Origin: Holophagaceae bacterium
GTDB taxonomy: Bacteria; Acidobacteriota; Holophagae; Holophagales; Holophagaceae
Direction of reading: 5' to 3'
DNA: 64,000 nt
Assembly (NCBI GenBank): GCA_021286765.1
Contig: JAJTBS010000003.1
Span: 186,001 to 250,000, forward strand
The translations under genes were made by a program, and so were the position numbers. Positions 38,448 to 47,668 of the stretch are shown here, one piece after another. The notes beneath the pieces were generated by a model. That model was not told the origin of the DNA. It saw only the letters and a program-made list of their open reading frames with translations, and ran no database searches. The number at the start of each line of letters is the position of its first letter. Position 1 is the stretch's first letter.

Positions 38448-40100
38448 ATGCGCGTCCCCCTGTACCTGGCTCTCCTTCTCGCTCTGGCGGCCCCGGCTCA
38501 GACCACGCGGGGCCTGGTCGTCTCCCAGGAGCGGCTGGCCTCGGAGGCCGGCGCCCAGGTGCTGCGGGAGGGCGGCACGGCCGTGGACGCAGCCGTGGCC
38601 ACGGCCTTCGCGCTGGCCGTGGTGCATCCGGCCGCGGGCAACCTGGGCGGGGGCGGCTTCCTGCTGTCGCGGCCTACTTCGGGTCAGGCGACCTTCCTCG
38701 ATTTCCGGGAGACGGCCCCAGCCGCCGCCCATCCGCGCATGTGGCTGAACGCGGACGGCACCTACGACGAGACCCGGCACCACGAAAGCTTGGCCGCAGT
38801 GGGCGTGCCCGGCACGGTGGCTGGCCTCCGCGCAGCCTGGAAACAACAGGGTCGACTGTCCTGGGCGCGCCTGCTGCAGCCCGCCATCCGCCTGGCCGGG
38901 GAGGGCTTCGTCCTCACGGAGAACCAGGCGGCGAGCCTGGAGAAACAGCTGCCCGAGTTCCGGAAGCACGCGCCCACCCTGGCCCAGTTCAGCCGCGGCG
39001 GCGAGCCGTTGCGCGCCGGGGACCGGCTGGTGCAGCGGGATCTGGCCCGCACGCTGGCGCGCCTGGCCAAGGACTGGGCGGATTTCTACCGCGGCACCAC
39101 CGCCCGCCTCCTTCTGCGCGAGATGCAGGCCGGAGGCGGGCTGCTTCGCGCCTCCGACCTGCGCGCGTACCGGCCCTCCTGGCGCCAGCCCCTGCGCGGC
39201 AGCTACCGTGGCGTGGAGGTGCTGGCCGCGCCGCCCCCCAGCTCCGGCGGCCAGGTGCTGATCGAGGCTCTGAACGTCCTGGAGGGCTACGACCTGAAGG
39301 CCGCGGGGCCCGCCTCGGCGACGACCATCCACCTGGCCTCGGAAGCCCTGCGCCGGGCCTTCGCGGACCGGGCGCAGTTCCTGGGCGATCCCGGGTTCAA
39401 CGCGGACCTGCCGTTGGCCCGGCTGCTGTCGAAGGAGCATGCCGCATCCTTGCGGGCGACCATCCGGGCGGACCGCGCCTCCGCCTCGGCGCCGGACCGC
39501 TTCACCTGGCCCGCGGATCGCCCCGAGACCACGCACCTGTCCGTGCTGGACCGGAAGGGGAATGCGGTGAGCCTCACCTACACGCTGGAGGACAGCTACG
39601 GCCTCAAGCGCATCGTCCCCGGCGCGGGCTTCCTGCTGAACAACGAGCTGGGCGACTTCAACGCGGGGCCGGGATTGACCGATGCCACGGGCCTCATCGG
39701 CACCGCGCCGAACCTGGCCCAGCCCGGGAAGCGCCCCCTTTCGAGCATGTGCCCCGTCATCCTCGCGCAAGGTGGCAGGGTGCTGCTGGTGAGTGGCAGC
39801 CCTGGCGGGCGCACCATCCCCAGCACGGTGCTGAACACCGTGCTGAACACCGTGGATTTTGGCTTGGACGCCCGCGCTGCCGTGGATGCGCCCCGCTTCC
39901 ACCACCAGTGGCTGCCGGACCGCATCCAGGTGGAGGCGGACCTGCCCGCCGCCACGCAGGCCGCGCTGAAGGCCATGGGCCACGCGCTCAAAGAGGTGAA
40001 GAAGCAGGGCTGCGCCCAGGTGATCCTGGTGCGCGGCGGCCACCCTGAAGGCGCTGCCGACATCCGGCGCTGGCCGGACAGCGGCGTGGCCTTCGAATAG
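38448..40100 (+). CDS. ggt: Gamma-glutamyltransferase
   Basis: A 550-residue N-terminal-nucleophile hydrolase precursor. It starts with a signal peptide (MRVPLYLALLLALAAPAQ) and is expected in the periplasm. It self-cleaves before the catalytic Thr361 of TTHLSVLD to give large and small subunits. NLGGGGF, MCPVI and SGSPGGRTIPSTV are family motifs. It removes the gamma-glutamyl group from glutathione and similar peptides. It diverges from the hemolysin III gene and converges with bacteriohemerythrin. Confidence 0.94.
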   Translation: MRVPLYLALLLALAAPAQTTRGLVVSQERLASEAGAQVLREGGTAVDAAVATAFALAVVHPAAGNLGGGGFLLSRPTSGQATFLDFRETAPAAAHPRMWLNADGTYDETRHHESLAAVGVPGTVAGLRAAWKQQGRLSWARLLQPAIRLAGEGFVLTENQAASLEKQLPEFRKHAPTLAQFSRGGEPLRAGDRLVQRDLARTLARLAKDWADFYRGTTARLLLREMQAGGGLLRASDLRAYRPSWRQPLRGSYRGVEVLAAPPPSSGGQVLIEALNVLEGYDLKAAGPASATTIHLASEALRRAFADRAQFLGDPGFNADLPLARLLSKEHAASLRATIRADRASASAPDRFTWPADRPETTHLSVLDRKGNAVSLTYTLEDSYGLKRIVPGAGFLLNNELGDFNAGPGLTDATGLIGTAPNLAQPGKRPLSSMCPVILAQGGRVLLVSGSPGGRTIPSTVLNTVLNTVDFGLDARAAVDAPRFHHQWLPDRIQVEADLPAATQAALKAMGHALKEVKKQGCAQVILVRGGHPEGAADIRRWPDSGVAFE

Positions 40101-40107
40101 GGTCCCT

Positions 40108-40518
40108 CTAGGCGGCGATGCCCTTCGACTTGAGGAAGGCGCCCAGGGCCTTGTCTTCGCCCTGGATGTGCTTCGTGAGCCAGTCTTCGAGGAAGCTGAA
40201 GACCGCCGAGGTCAGCACGACCTTCCCGCTCTGGAAGTTCGCGATGAGCGTCCCGACCTCCTTCACCAGGTCGGCGTGGATCGCGCAGTGCCGCTGGGTT
40301 TCGGGGTAGCGGTGCGCGATCATCAGGCGCTCCTCGCCCGCGAAATGCGCCACGGTGTAGTCCTTCAGGAAGAGCAGGGTCTTCTCGATCTCATCCTTGC
40401 CCTTGCCCTGCTTCATGGCCAGGTGCAGGTTGTTGAGGGCGTCCACCAGGGACCGGTGTTCGGCGTCGATCTTCGCGTGGCCCACCTCCAGGGTCGGGCG
40501 CCAGTCCATGTAGGCCAT
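40108..40518 (-). CDS. Bacteriohemerythrin
   Basis: A 136-residue non-haem di-iron O2-binding protein. The ligand set is complete: His21 (in VGHAKIDAEH), His58 and Glu62 (HFAGEE), His77 and His81, His117 and Asp122 (HIQGED). Hemerythrins in bacteria bind O2 or act in O2 sensing and delivery. The start was set at 40518, where GGAG precedes an N-terminus typical of the family; the 15-residue upstream extension is unlikely. The AT-rich upstream region contains a CRP/FNR-like half-palindrome. Confidence 0.93.
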   Translation of the reverse strand: MAYMDWRPTLEVGHAKIDAEHRSLVDALNNLHLAMKQGKGKDEIEKTLLFLKDYTVAHFAGEERLMIAHRYPETQRHCAIHADLVKEVGTLIANFQSGKVVLTSAVFSFLEDWLTKHIQGEDKALGAFLKSKGIAA

Positions 40519-40609
40519 CTCTCCACTCCATTCAGGTCGGCCCGCTCCTCGGGGCTCCTTCATGGGTTCGGCCAGGGGCCTCGGGGCGCTTCAATCTGGA
40601 AGACGCTTT

Positions 40610-40625
40610 TGTGACGTTAATCATA
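40610..40625. promoter_or_regulatory. CRP/FNR-like site upstream of bacteriohemerythrin
   Basis: TGTGA-CGTTAA-TCATA matches nine of ten positions of the TGTGA-N6-TCACA consensus used by CRP/FNR-family regulators. It lies about 95-105 bases before the start codon in unusually AT-rich DNA. No promoter with textbook spacing was found, so this is a weak call. Confidence 0.35.
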
Positions 40626-40688
40626 AGAACTTTGAATCCATCATTTATGACGAATTTTGTGAAAATGTCGAATTTTTCTAATCCTCCA

Positions 40689-43058
40689 TCAGCTCTTGGA
40701 ATCCTTTGCGGGCTTTACGTGTTTTTCAAACCACTGGAGCATCTCCCACAGGGTGTGCTCGATGGACTCCCGGGCGATGTAGCCGTGCGATTCCAGGGGC
40801 AGGGTGACGTAGCGGGCCGTCTGGCCGTTGCCCTTGAGGGCCGCATAGAGGCGCTCGCTCTGGATGGGGAAGGTGCCTGAGTTGTTGTCGGCTTCCCCGT
40901 GGATGAGCAGGATGGGCGCATGGAAGTGGTTGGCGGACATGAAGGGCGACACCCTCAGGTACATGTCCGGCGCCTCCCACAAGGTTCGCCGCTCGCTCTG
41001 GAAGCCGAAGGGCGTCAGCGTGCGGTTGTAGGCGCCGCTGCGGGCGATGCCCGCCCGGAACAGGTTGGAGTGCGCCAGCAGATTCGCGGTCATGAAGGCG
41101 CCGTAGCTGTGGCCGCCCACGCCTACGCGCTTGGGATCGATGACGCCCAGCTCGTCGGCCTTGTCGATGGCGGCCTTGGCGCTGGCCACCACCTGATCGA
41201 GGAAGGTGTCGTTCACGGTCTTGGGATCGCCCACCACGGGCATGGTCGCGTTGTCGAGCACCACGTACCCCGACAGCAGGAAGAACAGGTGCGACATGCC
41301 GCCGAGGGTGGTGAAGCGGTTCGTGGAGCCGCTGACCTGGCCCGCCGTGGCGGCATCCGTGAACTCCATGGGGTAGGCCCAGACCACCGCAGGACGCCGC
41401 TCGCCGGCCTGGTAGTCCGGCGGCAGGTACATCGTGAAGCTCAGTGCCACGCCATCGGGACGGGTGTATTTCACCAGTTTCTTCTGGATCTTCCGCAGCT
41501 GGGGCAGGGGATCCTGGAAGGAGGTCAGGGCCTTGGCCGAGGTGCCATGCAGCAGGTAGTTCGGCGCCTCGGCCGGGCTCTCGCGGCGGGTGATGAAGCG
41601 GCCATCCGGCAGCAGGGCCGTGGGAGCCTCGAAGTGGCCTCCGTCGCAGTGGAAGCGGCGCTCACTCCGGAGCGTCGTGGGGTCGAAGCGGTCCAGGAAG
41701 GGGCGGTCGCCCTCGGGCGTGGCGCCCATGCCCACCAGGAAGAGCCTCCCGTCCAGCTGGCGCAAGGCTGCGTGGCCGTTGGGAAGCAGCCGCGACTGGA
41801 AGCTGCCGGGATCACGGTAGCGGTCATTGCTGCTGAGATCGAAGGCGAGGCGCGCCTCGCCGGGCTTCGCGGGATCCAGCAGCCAGGTGCGGGTCCAGCG
41901 CCGGTCACGGTCGAATTCCCGCACCACGGCGAGGTGGCCGCCCTCGGCCCACTCCAGGCCCATCAGGCGCGCCTTGAGCCGCAGCAGCTCGGTGGGCGGG
42001 GTCTGGAACGGGGCGGCCTGCATGAGCAGGCGATCCCGGAACTCCGCCTTGCGCCTGGGGTCGCCGCCGTCCAGGGCCTCGGTCCAGGCCAGGGTGGCAG
42101 GCTCCGTGGGCCGCCAGTGCAGACGGCGGGGACCGGTGCGCACGCCTTCGAGGGGGATGCCTTCCGCCAGGGGCTGGTCCGCCGCGAGGTGCACGAGGGC
42201 GCCGCTCCGATCCCAGACCTCCTCGCGCACGGGGAACTGCTGGCTGGGCACCAGGAAGGAGAAGGGCCGCTGCAGGCGGGAGACCAGGAGGAGGCGGCCA
42301 TCGGGCGAGGGCTGCACATTGGCGTAGAGGCCGGGCCTGCCGAGGGGCTTGAGGGCGCCTGTGGTGGGATCGACGCGCACCAGCTGGGACTGCCCCAGAA
42401 ACTCGAAGCGGGCCTCATCCTGGGCGTTCTGGAGCAGGTCCTGGTAGGTGGGAGCCGGAGCGGCCTTGCCCTCGTTCTCCTGGATGCGGGGGCCCTGGGG
42501 CGCTTCGGGGGCACTGGGCTCCGGCCCCTGTCCCGCGGGCACGGCCTTGCAGAGCAGGCTGCCGTCCGCCATCCAGTCCAGGGGATTGCCGAGGACGGCA
42601 TTCAGGTGCAGGCCCTTGATCCGGTGCAGCTTGCCGGTGGAGACTTCCCCGATCCACAACTCCGTGGCCTGGGCCGACGCGCCGGTCAGCACGAAGCGGG
42701 CGCCGTCCGGCGACCAGCGTGGCTGGCCCAGGCTCACGCTCGCGGGCAGGGCGATGGCTCGCGCGGGGCCATTGAGCCTCTGAAGGGCCAATGCCTTCAG
42801 GCGCGGTGGCGCGTGCGGGCCACGGGTGCGCGGATTGAAGCGGTGCCCGGCCAGCCGCGCCATGGGCTGGGCCAGGTCCTTGATCGAGGGGTGCCGGTCG
42901 TACTCCGCCAAGAGGAAGTGGTCACCCTTGGGACTGAGGATCAGCGAGGGTGTACCGGGGGCGTCCAGCACGGCCTGGATGGCCTTGGGCGCCTTCTGAT
43001 AGGGCGTGGGCTGGGCCAGCAGGGCGAGGCTGAGGAAGGGCGCGAGGACTCGCAGCAT
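40689..43058 (-). CDS. S9 family (prolyl oligopeptidase-like) serine peptidase
   Basis: A 789-residue secreted or periplasmic peptidase. A signal peptide (LAPFLSLALLAQPTP) is followed by a beta-propeller-like region and a C-terminal alpha/beta-hydrolase. The nucleophile is Ser651 in GVGGHSYGAF. The expected Asp lies in IHGEADNN and the His in PLESHGYIARE. It would cleave small peptides or act as an acylaminoacyl/dipeptidyl-type peptidase. It stands alone on the minus strand and ends next to AT-rich DNA upstream of bacteriohemerythrin. Confidence 0.9.
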   Translation of the reverse strand: MLRVLAPFLSLALLAQPTPYQKAPKAIQAVLDAPGTPSLILSPKGDHFLLAEYDRHPSIKDLAQPMARLAGHRFNPRTRGPHAPPRLKALALQRLNGPARAIALPASVSLGQPRWSPDGARFVLTGASAQATELWIGEVSTGKLHRIKGLHLNAVLGNPLDWMADGSLLCKAVPAGQGPEPSAPEAPQGPRIQENEGKAAPAPTYQDLLQNAQDEARFEFLGQSQLVRVDPTTGALKPLGRPGLYANVQPSPDGRLLLVSRLQRPFSFLVPSQQFPVREEVWDRSGALVHLAADQPLAEGIPLEGVRTGPRRLHWRPTEPATLAWTEALDGGDPRRKAEFRDRLLMQAAPFQTPPTELLRLKARLMGLEWAEGGHLAVVREFDRDRRWTRTWLLDPAKPGEARLAFDLSSNDRYRDPGSFQSRLLPNGHAALRQLDGRLFLVGMGATPEGDRPFLDRFDPTTLRSERRFHCDGGHFEAPTALLPDGRFITRRESPAEAPNYLLHGTSAKALTSFQDPLPQLRKIQKKLVKYTRPDGVALSFTMYLPPDYQAGERRPAVVWAYPMEFTDAATAGQVSGSTNRFTTLGGMSHLFFLLSGYVVLDNATMPVVGDPKTVNDTFLDQVVASAKAAIDKADELGVIDPKRVGVGGHSYGAFMTANLLAHSNLFRAGIARSGAYNRTLTPFGFQSERRTLWEAPDMYLRVSPFMSANHFHAPILLIHGEADNNSGTFPIQSERLYAALKGNGQTARYVTLPLESHGYIARESIEHTLWEMLQWFEKHVKPAKDSKS

Positions 43059-43122
43059 GGGGGCTCCCGGGGGATGGCTCCATCATGCCACGAGACACGA
43101 GGTATAAGGGCGGATACGACAA

Positions 43123-43140
43123 GGCCCCCTCGCGGGGGCC
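43123..43140 (-). terminator. Hairpin terminator after rpsA
   Basis: GGCCCCC and GGGGGCC pair perfectly around TCGC, 24 bases after the S1 stop. On the minus strand it is followed by TTGTCG, so the T-run is poor. Confidence 0.6.
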
Positions 43141-43163
43141 CTGTCTGCGTGGGTGGAAACGCT

Positions 43164-44921
43164 CTACTCGCGTTCCGCCCGGTTGAATGCGTCAGCCAGA
43201 GTCGCCTTCTTGAACTCAGGCTGGCGGGCCTTGGCGGCTTCCAGGTCGCCCCGCTCCATGTCCTGCTCCAGTTGCTTGACGGAGAGGCCGATGCGGCGCT
43301 CGGTGGGATCGAGCTTCACGATCTTCATGGTGAGCTCCTGGCCGGCGGCGAACTCCTTCTGGATGTCCTCCACCCGCTTGCGGCTCAGCTCGGAGACGTG
43401 CACCAGGCCCTCGATGCCATCGCCGAGGTCGACGAAGGCGCCGAAGTCGGTCAGACGGGCGATCTTGCCGGTGATGACGGTGCCGACGTTGTGGTTCTCG
43501 AAGAAGATCTCCCAGACGTTGGGCTCCATCTGCTTCACGCCGAGGCTCATGCGCTGGGCCAGGGGATCGAGGTTGAGCACCTTGGCGGTGACCTCGTCGC
43601 CCTTCTTCACGATCTCGCCGGGGTGCTTGATCTTCTTGGTCCAGCTGAAGTCGGACACGTGGATCAGGCCGTCGATGCCCTCTTCCAGCTCGATGAAGGC
43701 GCCGAACTCCGTGATGTTGCGCACGGTGCCCGTGACGATCATGCCGGGCTGGTACTTCTCGGCGATGGCCATCCAGGGGTTCGGGGTGATCTGCTTCATG
43801 CCCAGGGAGATGCGGCGGTTCTCGCTGTCCACCTGCAGGATGAGGGCCTCCACCTGGTCGCCCAGGTTGACCATGCCCTTGGCGGACTTGACCTTCTTGG
43901 TCCAGCTCATCTCGGAGACGTGCACCAGGCCTTCGATGCCGGGCTCCAGCTCCACGAATGCGCCGTAGTCGGTGATCGAGACGACCTTGCCTTTGACCGA
44001 AGCCTGGATGGGGTAGCGCTCCTCGACGGAGAGCCAGGGATCCGGGAACTTCTGCTTGTAGCCGAGGGAGACGCGCTCGGTGTCCTTGTCGTACTTGAGC
44101 ACGGCCACTTCGACCTTGTCGCCCACCTGGAACATCTCGCTGGGGTGGTTGAGCCGGCCCCAGGACATGTCGGTGATGTGCAGCAGGCCGTCCACCCCGC
44201 CGAGGTCGACGAAGGCGCCGTACTCGGTGATGTTCTTGATGGCGCCCTCGACCAGCTTGCCTTCCTCGAGGCCCGCCAGGGTCTCTTCCTTCAGGCTGGC
44301 GTTGATGGTCTCGAGGAACAGCTTGCGGGACAGCACGATGTTGCCGCGGCGGCGGTTGACCTTGATGACCTTCATGTCGAAGGACTTGCCGAGGTAGGGA
44401 TCCAGGTTGCGGACAGGCTTCATGTCCACCTGGCTGCCGGGCAGGAAGGCGCGGATGCCGATGTCGACAGCCAGGCCGCCCTTGACCTTCTCGAGCACGG
44501 TGCCGTGCACGGTCATGTTGGAGCGGAAGGCCTTCTCGACCTCGTCCCAGATCTTCATCTTCTCGGCGCGCTCGCGGCTGAGGCGCACGTTGCCGTTGGC
44601 GTCCTCCAGCATCTCCAGCAGCACTTCGACGACGTCGCCCACCTGGACACCCTGGGTGCCGTCGGGGTTGTTGAACTCGTCGAGGTTGACGGTGCCCGAA
44701 CCCTTGTAGCCGATGTCGACGATGACGTCCTTGCCGCGGATCTCCACGACGACGCCACGCACGACCTCTTCCTCGCGCAGGCCACGGGTCTCACCCTGCA
44801 GCGCTGCCAGGAACTCCTGGCTTTCCGCGCTGTCGTCCTCGACGAAACCGGCGTCGAGCACGGTGATGCGGCCCATCTGCTTGGAGCCTAGGCCCTTGAT
44901 GATTGCTTCTAACTTGGACAT
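43164..44921 (-). CDS. rpsA: 30S ribosomal protein S1
   Basis: A 585-residue protein with six S1 RNA-binding repeats. The repeats show the pattern G-x-V-x-x-I-T-x-Y/F-G-A-F-V-D/E-L, for example NITEYGAFVDLGGVDGLLH, ITDYGAFVELEPGIEGLVH and LTDFGAFVDLGDGIEGLVH. S1 binds mRNA leaders and recruits them to the 30S subunit. The start at 44921 (MSKLEAIIKG) matches the gene length of six-domain S1 proteins; 19 extra upstream residues are not supported. It diverges from the porin gene. Confidence 0.95.
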   Translation of the reverse strand: MSKLEAIIKGLGSKQMGRITVLDAGFVEDDSAESQEFLAALQGETRGLREEEVVRGVVVEIRGKDVIVDIGYKGSGTVNLDEFNNPDGTQGVQVGDVVEVLLEMLEDANGNVRLSRERAEKMKIWDEVEKAFRSNMTVHGTVLEKVKGGLAVDIGIRAFLPGSQVDMKPVRNLDPYLGKSFDMKVIKVNRRRGNIVLSRKLFLETINASLKEETLAGLEEGKLVEGAIKNITEYGAFVDLGGVDGLLHITDMSWGRLNHPSEMFQVGDKVEVAVLKYDKDTERVSLGYKQKFPDPWLSVEERYPIQASVKGKVVSITDYGAFVELEPGIEGLVHVSEMSWTKKVKSAKGMVNLGDQVEALILQVDSENRRISLGMKQITPNPWMAIAEKYQPGMIVTGTVRNITEFGAFIELEEGIDGLIHVSDFSWTKKIKHPGEIVKKGDEVTAKVLNLDPLAQRMSLGVKQMEPNVWEIFFENHNVGTVITGKIARLTDFGAFVDLGDGIEGLVHVSELSRKRVEDIQKEFAAGQELTMKIVKLDPTERRIGLSVKQLEQDMERGDLEAAKARQPEFKKATLADAFNRAERE

Positions 44922-45178
44922 GAAGTCCACCTCTTTGGTTTGCCCCCGCGCTCTGGCGGTGGGCTGGAATCCCGGCACACGAAGTCCGGCAGAACGCTTA
45001 GGTTATCCAGGAACGCAGGAGGGCGCGAGGAAAAAGGCTGGCGGGCCTACCCGGCTCCTTGCCCCGGGCAGGAGGCTCCTGCGGGTGCATTTCTGGACAT
45101 TGCTTGAAAAAATCAACTTGTGAGGACAGGGGCCCGATAGGACCGTCACCTCGGAATCAATCCGTCGAAAGGAGTCCC

Positions 45179-46426
45179 ATGGCCAGATCCACCTTGGTGC
45201 TGCCATCACTTGCCCTCTGCCTGCTGGCGGTCCCCGCCCGGGCACAGACAGCCCCGACCTTCAAGTTCAGCGGCTTCGGCTCTCTGGCCGGGACCTCTTC
45301 CAGCGAGAAGAACGCGGACTTCACCTCGAGCTACTCCCAGCCCAACGGACCCGGGTTCACCCGCAGCACCGATTTCGGCGTGGACTCCCGGCTGGGGGTC
45401 CAGGTGGACCTGAAGTTCGGCGAGTCCTTCTCGGCGGTGGTCCAGGCCATCTCGGAGCACCGCTACGACAACACCTACACGCCCTACCTCAACATGGCCC
45501 ACCTGAAGTTCAAGGCGGCTCCGGGACTCTCCTTCCGGGCCGGGCGCATGCCCTTTTCGGCCTACCTCATCTCGGATTACAAGAAGGTTGGCTACGCCAT
45601 GCCGTGGGTCCGCCCCCCGGTGGAGGTCTACCAGTTCAACCCGCTCAACTACGTGGATGGCGCCGATCTGGTCTGGCAGGCCAGCGTGGGGGACGTGGCC
45701 TTCTCCGGCCAGGTCATCGGCGGCTCAACAGATGCAAACCTCCCGGCGACCACGGGGACCTCCAAGTTCAAGGGCAAGAGCCTCGGCGCGGCCAGCCTCT
45801 CGGCGACCGTGGGGTCTGCCACCTTCCGCGCCTTCTACCTGCAGATGAAGTCCACGGTCGACAACACCTACCTGGACGGGCCCGCCGGCCCCTACGCGCT
45901 GCTGCGGGCCCCCCTGATCCCCTACCCGCTGGACCCCTCGGTCCTCGTGCCCAATCCCTACTACGACCCGGCCCAGGCGGACCAGTTCCAGATCAAGGGG
46001 GACAGGACCACCTACCTGAGCGTGGGGTTCAACTACGATCCGGGCGACTGGTTCGTCATGGCGGAAGGCGCCCGGAACGCGGGCGACGAGAACCAGCTCC
46101 TGCACGCCACGGGGTTCTACATCACGGGCGGCTACCGCTTCGGTGCCTGGACCCCCTACCTCACCTTCGCCTCGAAGAAGACCGACTCGGCGACGACGAA
46201 CCCCAACCCCATCGTCGAGGCCATCCTCTCTGGCAGCCAGCAGGCCCAGTCCAGTACCTCGGTGGGCGTGCGTTGGGATTTCAGAAAGAACCTGGCCCTC
46301 AAGGCCCAGGTCGACCAGGTCAAGAACACCACCGGCTCTCCCGGGGCCCTTGTCAACGAGCAGCCGGCCTTTAAACGCGGGGAGAGCTACAACCTCGTCA
46401 CGCTCGCACTCGATTTCGTGTTCTAG
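45179..46426 (+). CDS. Outer-membrane porin
   Basis: A 415-residue beta-barrel protein. It has a signal peptide (LPSLALCLLAVPARAQ), then FKFSGFGSLAG-like first strands, alternating amphipathic strands throughout, and a C-terminal aromatic residue (LALDFVF) as needed for barrel assembly. The start at 45179 follows AGGAG. Its stop is 10 nt before a small phosphate-binding-like gene, so the pair probably forms a transport unit for an anion, perhaps phosphate. Substrate is inference from that neighbour. Confidence 0.85.
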   Translation: MARSTLVLPSLALCLLAVPARAQTAPTFKFSGFGSLAGTSSSEKNADFTSSYSQPNGPGFTRSTDFGVDSRLGVQVDLKFGESFSAVVQAISEHRYDNTYTPYLNMAHLKFKAAPGLSFRAGRMPFSAYLISDYKKVGYAMPWVRPPVEVYQFNPLNYVDGADLVWQASVGDVAFSGQVIGGSTDANLPATTGTSKFKGKSLGAASLSATVGSATFRAFYLQMKSTVDNTYLDGPAGPYALLRAPLIPYPLDPSVLVPNPYYDPAQADQFQIKGDRTTYLSVGFNYDPGDWFVMAEGARNAGDENQLLHATGFYITGGYRFGAWTPYLTFASKKTDSATTNPNPIVEAILSGSQQAQSSTSVGVRWDFRKNLALKAQVDQVKNTTGSPGALVNEQPAFKRGESYNLVTLALDFVF

Positions 46427-46436
46427 GGAGGGCCGC

Positions 46437-46847
46437 ATGAACAGCATCGTCACCACCCTCGCGGCTCTCTGCCTCGCGATCCCGGCCAGCGCCCAGGTCG
46501 TCATCGTCTCCGCCAAGAACCCCATCACCAAGATGACCAAGGAGCAGGTCGCCCAGGTCTTCCTCGGCCAGGCCCGGAGCTTCATCACCGGCGGGCAGGC
46601 CGAGGCCCTGGACCTCGGCGAGGACACCCCGCTCCGAAAGGCCTTCTATCAAGCCGTGGCGAACAAGGCCCCGGCCCAGATGAAGGCCCACTGGTCGAAG
46701 CTGGAGTTCTCAGGCGCGGGCCATCCCCCGAAGGCCCTGGCGTCCAGCGCCGAGGTCGTCAAGCAGGTCTCGGAGAACCCGAAGTTCATCGGCTACGTGG
46801 AACCTGGCGCGGTCACGCCGGGGGTCAAGGTCGTCCTGACGCTCTAG
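46437..46847 (+). CDS. Small periplasmic PstS-like substrate-binding protein
   Basis: A 136-residue protein with a signal peptide (TLAALCLAIPASAQ) and a truncated PBP-like fold. It carries VVIVSAKNPITKMTKEQVAQVFLG and a terminal IGYVEPGAVTPGVKVVL, typical of short phosphate ABC transporter substrate-binding-like proteins (motifs only partly given). It is half the length of true PstS and has no pstCAB next to it. It lies 10 nt after the porin gene, so binding a ligand delivered by that porin is plausible. A hairpin terminator follows. Confidence 0.78.
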   Translation: MNSIVTTLAALCLAIPASAQVVIVSAKNPITKMTKEQVAQVFLGQARSFITGGQAEALDLGEDTPLRKAFYQAVANKAPAQMKAHWSKLEFSGAGHPPKALASSAEVVKQVSENPKFIGYVEPGAVTPGVKVVLTL

Positions 46848-46869
46848 CAGGTCGATTTCCGAAGATGAT

Positions 46870-46892
46870 GCGGCGGCCCCCGGGGCCGCCGC
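46870..46892 (+). terminator. Strong hairpin after the porin operon
   Basis: GCGGCGGCCCC and GGGGCCGCCGC form an 11-base near-continuous palindrome 22 bases after the stop. No proper T-run follows, so termination may be partial. Confidence 0.5.
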
Positions 46893-46927
46893 ATTGTGTC
46901 GGGGCACAATGGACCCATGAGCTCCCG

Positions 46928-47668
46928 ATGTGCCTGATCGCCTTCTTCTGGGACCCCGAGGGGGAGGCTCCCCTCCTGGTGGCCGCGAACCGGGATGAGT
47001 TCTACGAGCGGCCCACCGCGCCCATGGCCTGGTGGGAGGGTGGGCGGATCCTGGCGGGACGCGACCTGCGCGCCGGGGGCACCTGGATGGGCGTGACCCG
47101 GGAGGGGCGCTTCGCCGCCCTCACCAACCACCGGAACCCCCAGCTCACCAAGGCCGCCGCCTCGCGGGGCGGCCTGCCCAGCGCCTTCCTGGCGGGGAGC
47201 GAGTCCGCGGCCGCATTCCTGGAGCGCCTCCGCCCGGAGGCGGACCGCTACAACCCATTCAACCTGCTGCTCCACGACGGGGTGGATCTGATGGGGTACG
47301 AGAGCGTGACGGACCGGCTCCTGCGCCTCGGGCCCGGACTGCATGCCGTCTCCAATGGGGCCTTTGACGAACCCTGGCCCAAGGTGGAAGCCCTGAAGGC
47401 TGGGTTCATCGCGGTGGCCGCCGAGGACGCGGCACTGCTGGGGCTTCTGGCCGAAGACCGTGTCCACGATCAGAATCGCCTGCCTAGCACGGGCATCTCA
47501 CTGGACCTGGAGCGGGCCCTCTCGCCGGCCTTCATCCGGACACCCACCTACGGCACGCGGTCCTCCACCATTCTGCGGCTGGGCCGGGAGGCGGTCTCCG
47601 CCCTGGAGCAGCGGTTCACGCCGGAGGGGGCCTCGGGCCGGTCGGTGTTCCAGTTCCGGCGAACCTAG
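46928..47668 (+). CDS. NRDE family protein (TANGO2-like)
   Basis: A 246-residue protein starting MCLIAFFW, with Cys2 positioned like an N-terminal nucleophile, and the family tetrad Asn-Arg-Asp-Glu in VAANRDEFYERP. Further family motifs are ILAGRDLRAGGTWMG and ALTNHR. The biochemical role of NRDE/TANGO2 proteins is not settled; links to haem trafficking and lipid metabolism have been proposed. The start was moved in to 46928 to match the conserved N-terminus. It overlaps the convergent nfu gene by 4 nt. Confidence 0.88.
   Translation: MCLIAFFWDPEGEAPLLVAANRDEFYERPTAPMAWWEGGRILAGRDLRAGGTWMGVTREGRFAALTNHRNPQLTKAAASRGGLPSAFLAGSESAAAFLERLRPEADRYNPFNLLLHDGVDLMGYESVTDRLLRLGPGLHAVSNGAFDEPWPKVEALKAGFIAVAAEDAALLGLLAEDRVHDQNRLPSTGISLDLERALSPAFIRTPTYGTRSSTILRLGREAVSALEQRFTPEGASGRSVFQFRRT

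Noticed and set aside
40899..44891. Very long plus-strand open frame of about 1330 codons
   Set aside because: It lies antisense to the S9 peptidase and rpsA, whose products are clear. Its translation is low-complexity and rich in Gly, His, Val and Ala, the usual shadow of GC-rich coding DNA.
45080..45100. Possible sigma-54 promoter (TGGACATTGCTT) upstream of the porin
   Set aside because: The GG and GC elements are only 5 bases apart instead of 10, so it does not fit the -24/-12 rule.
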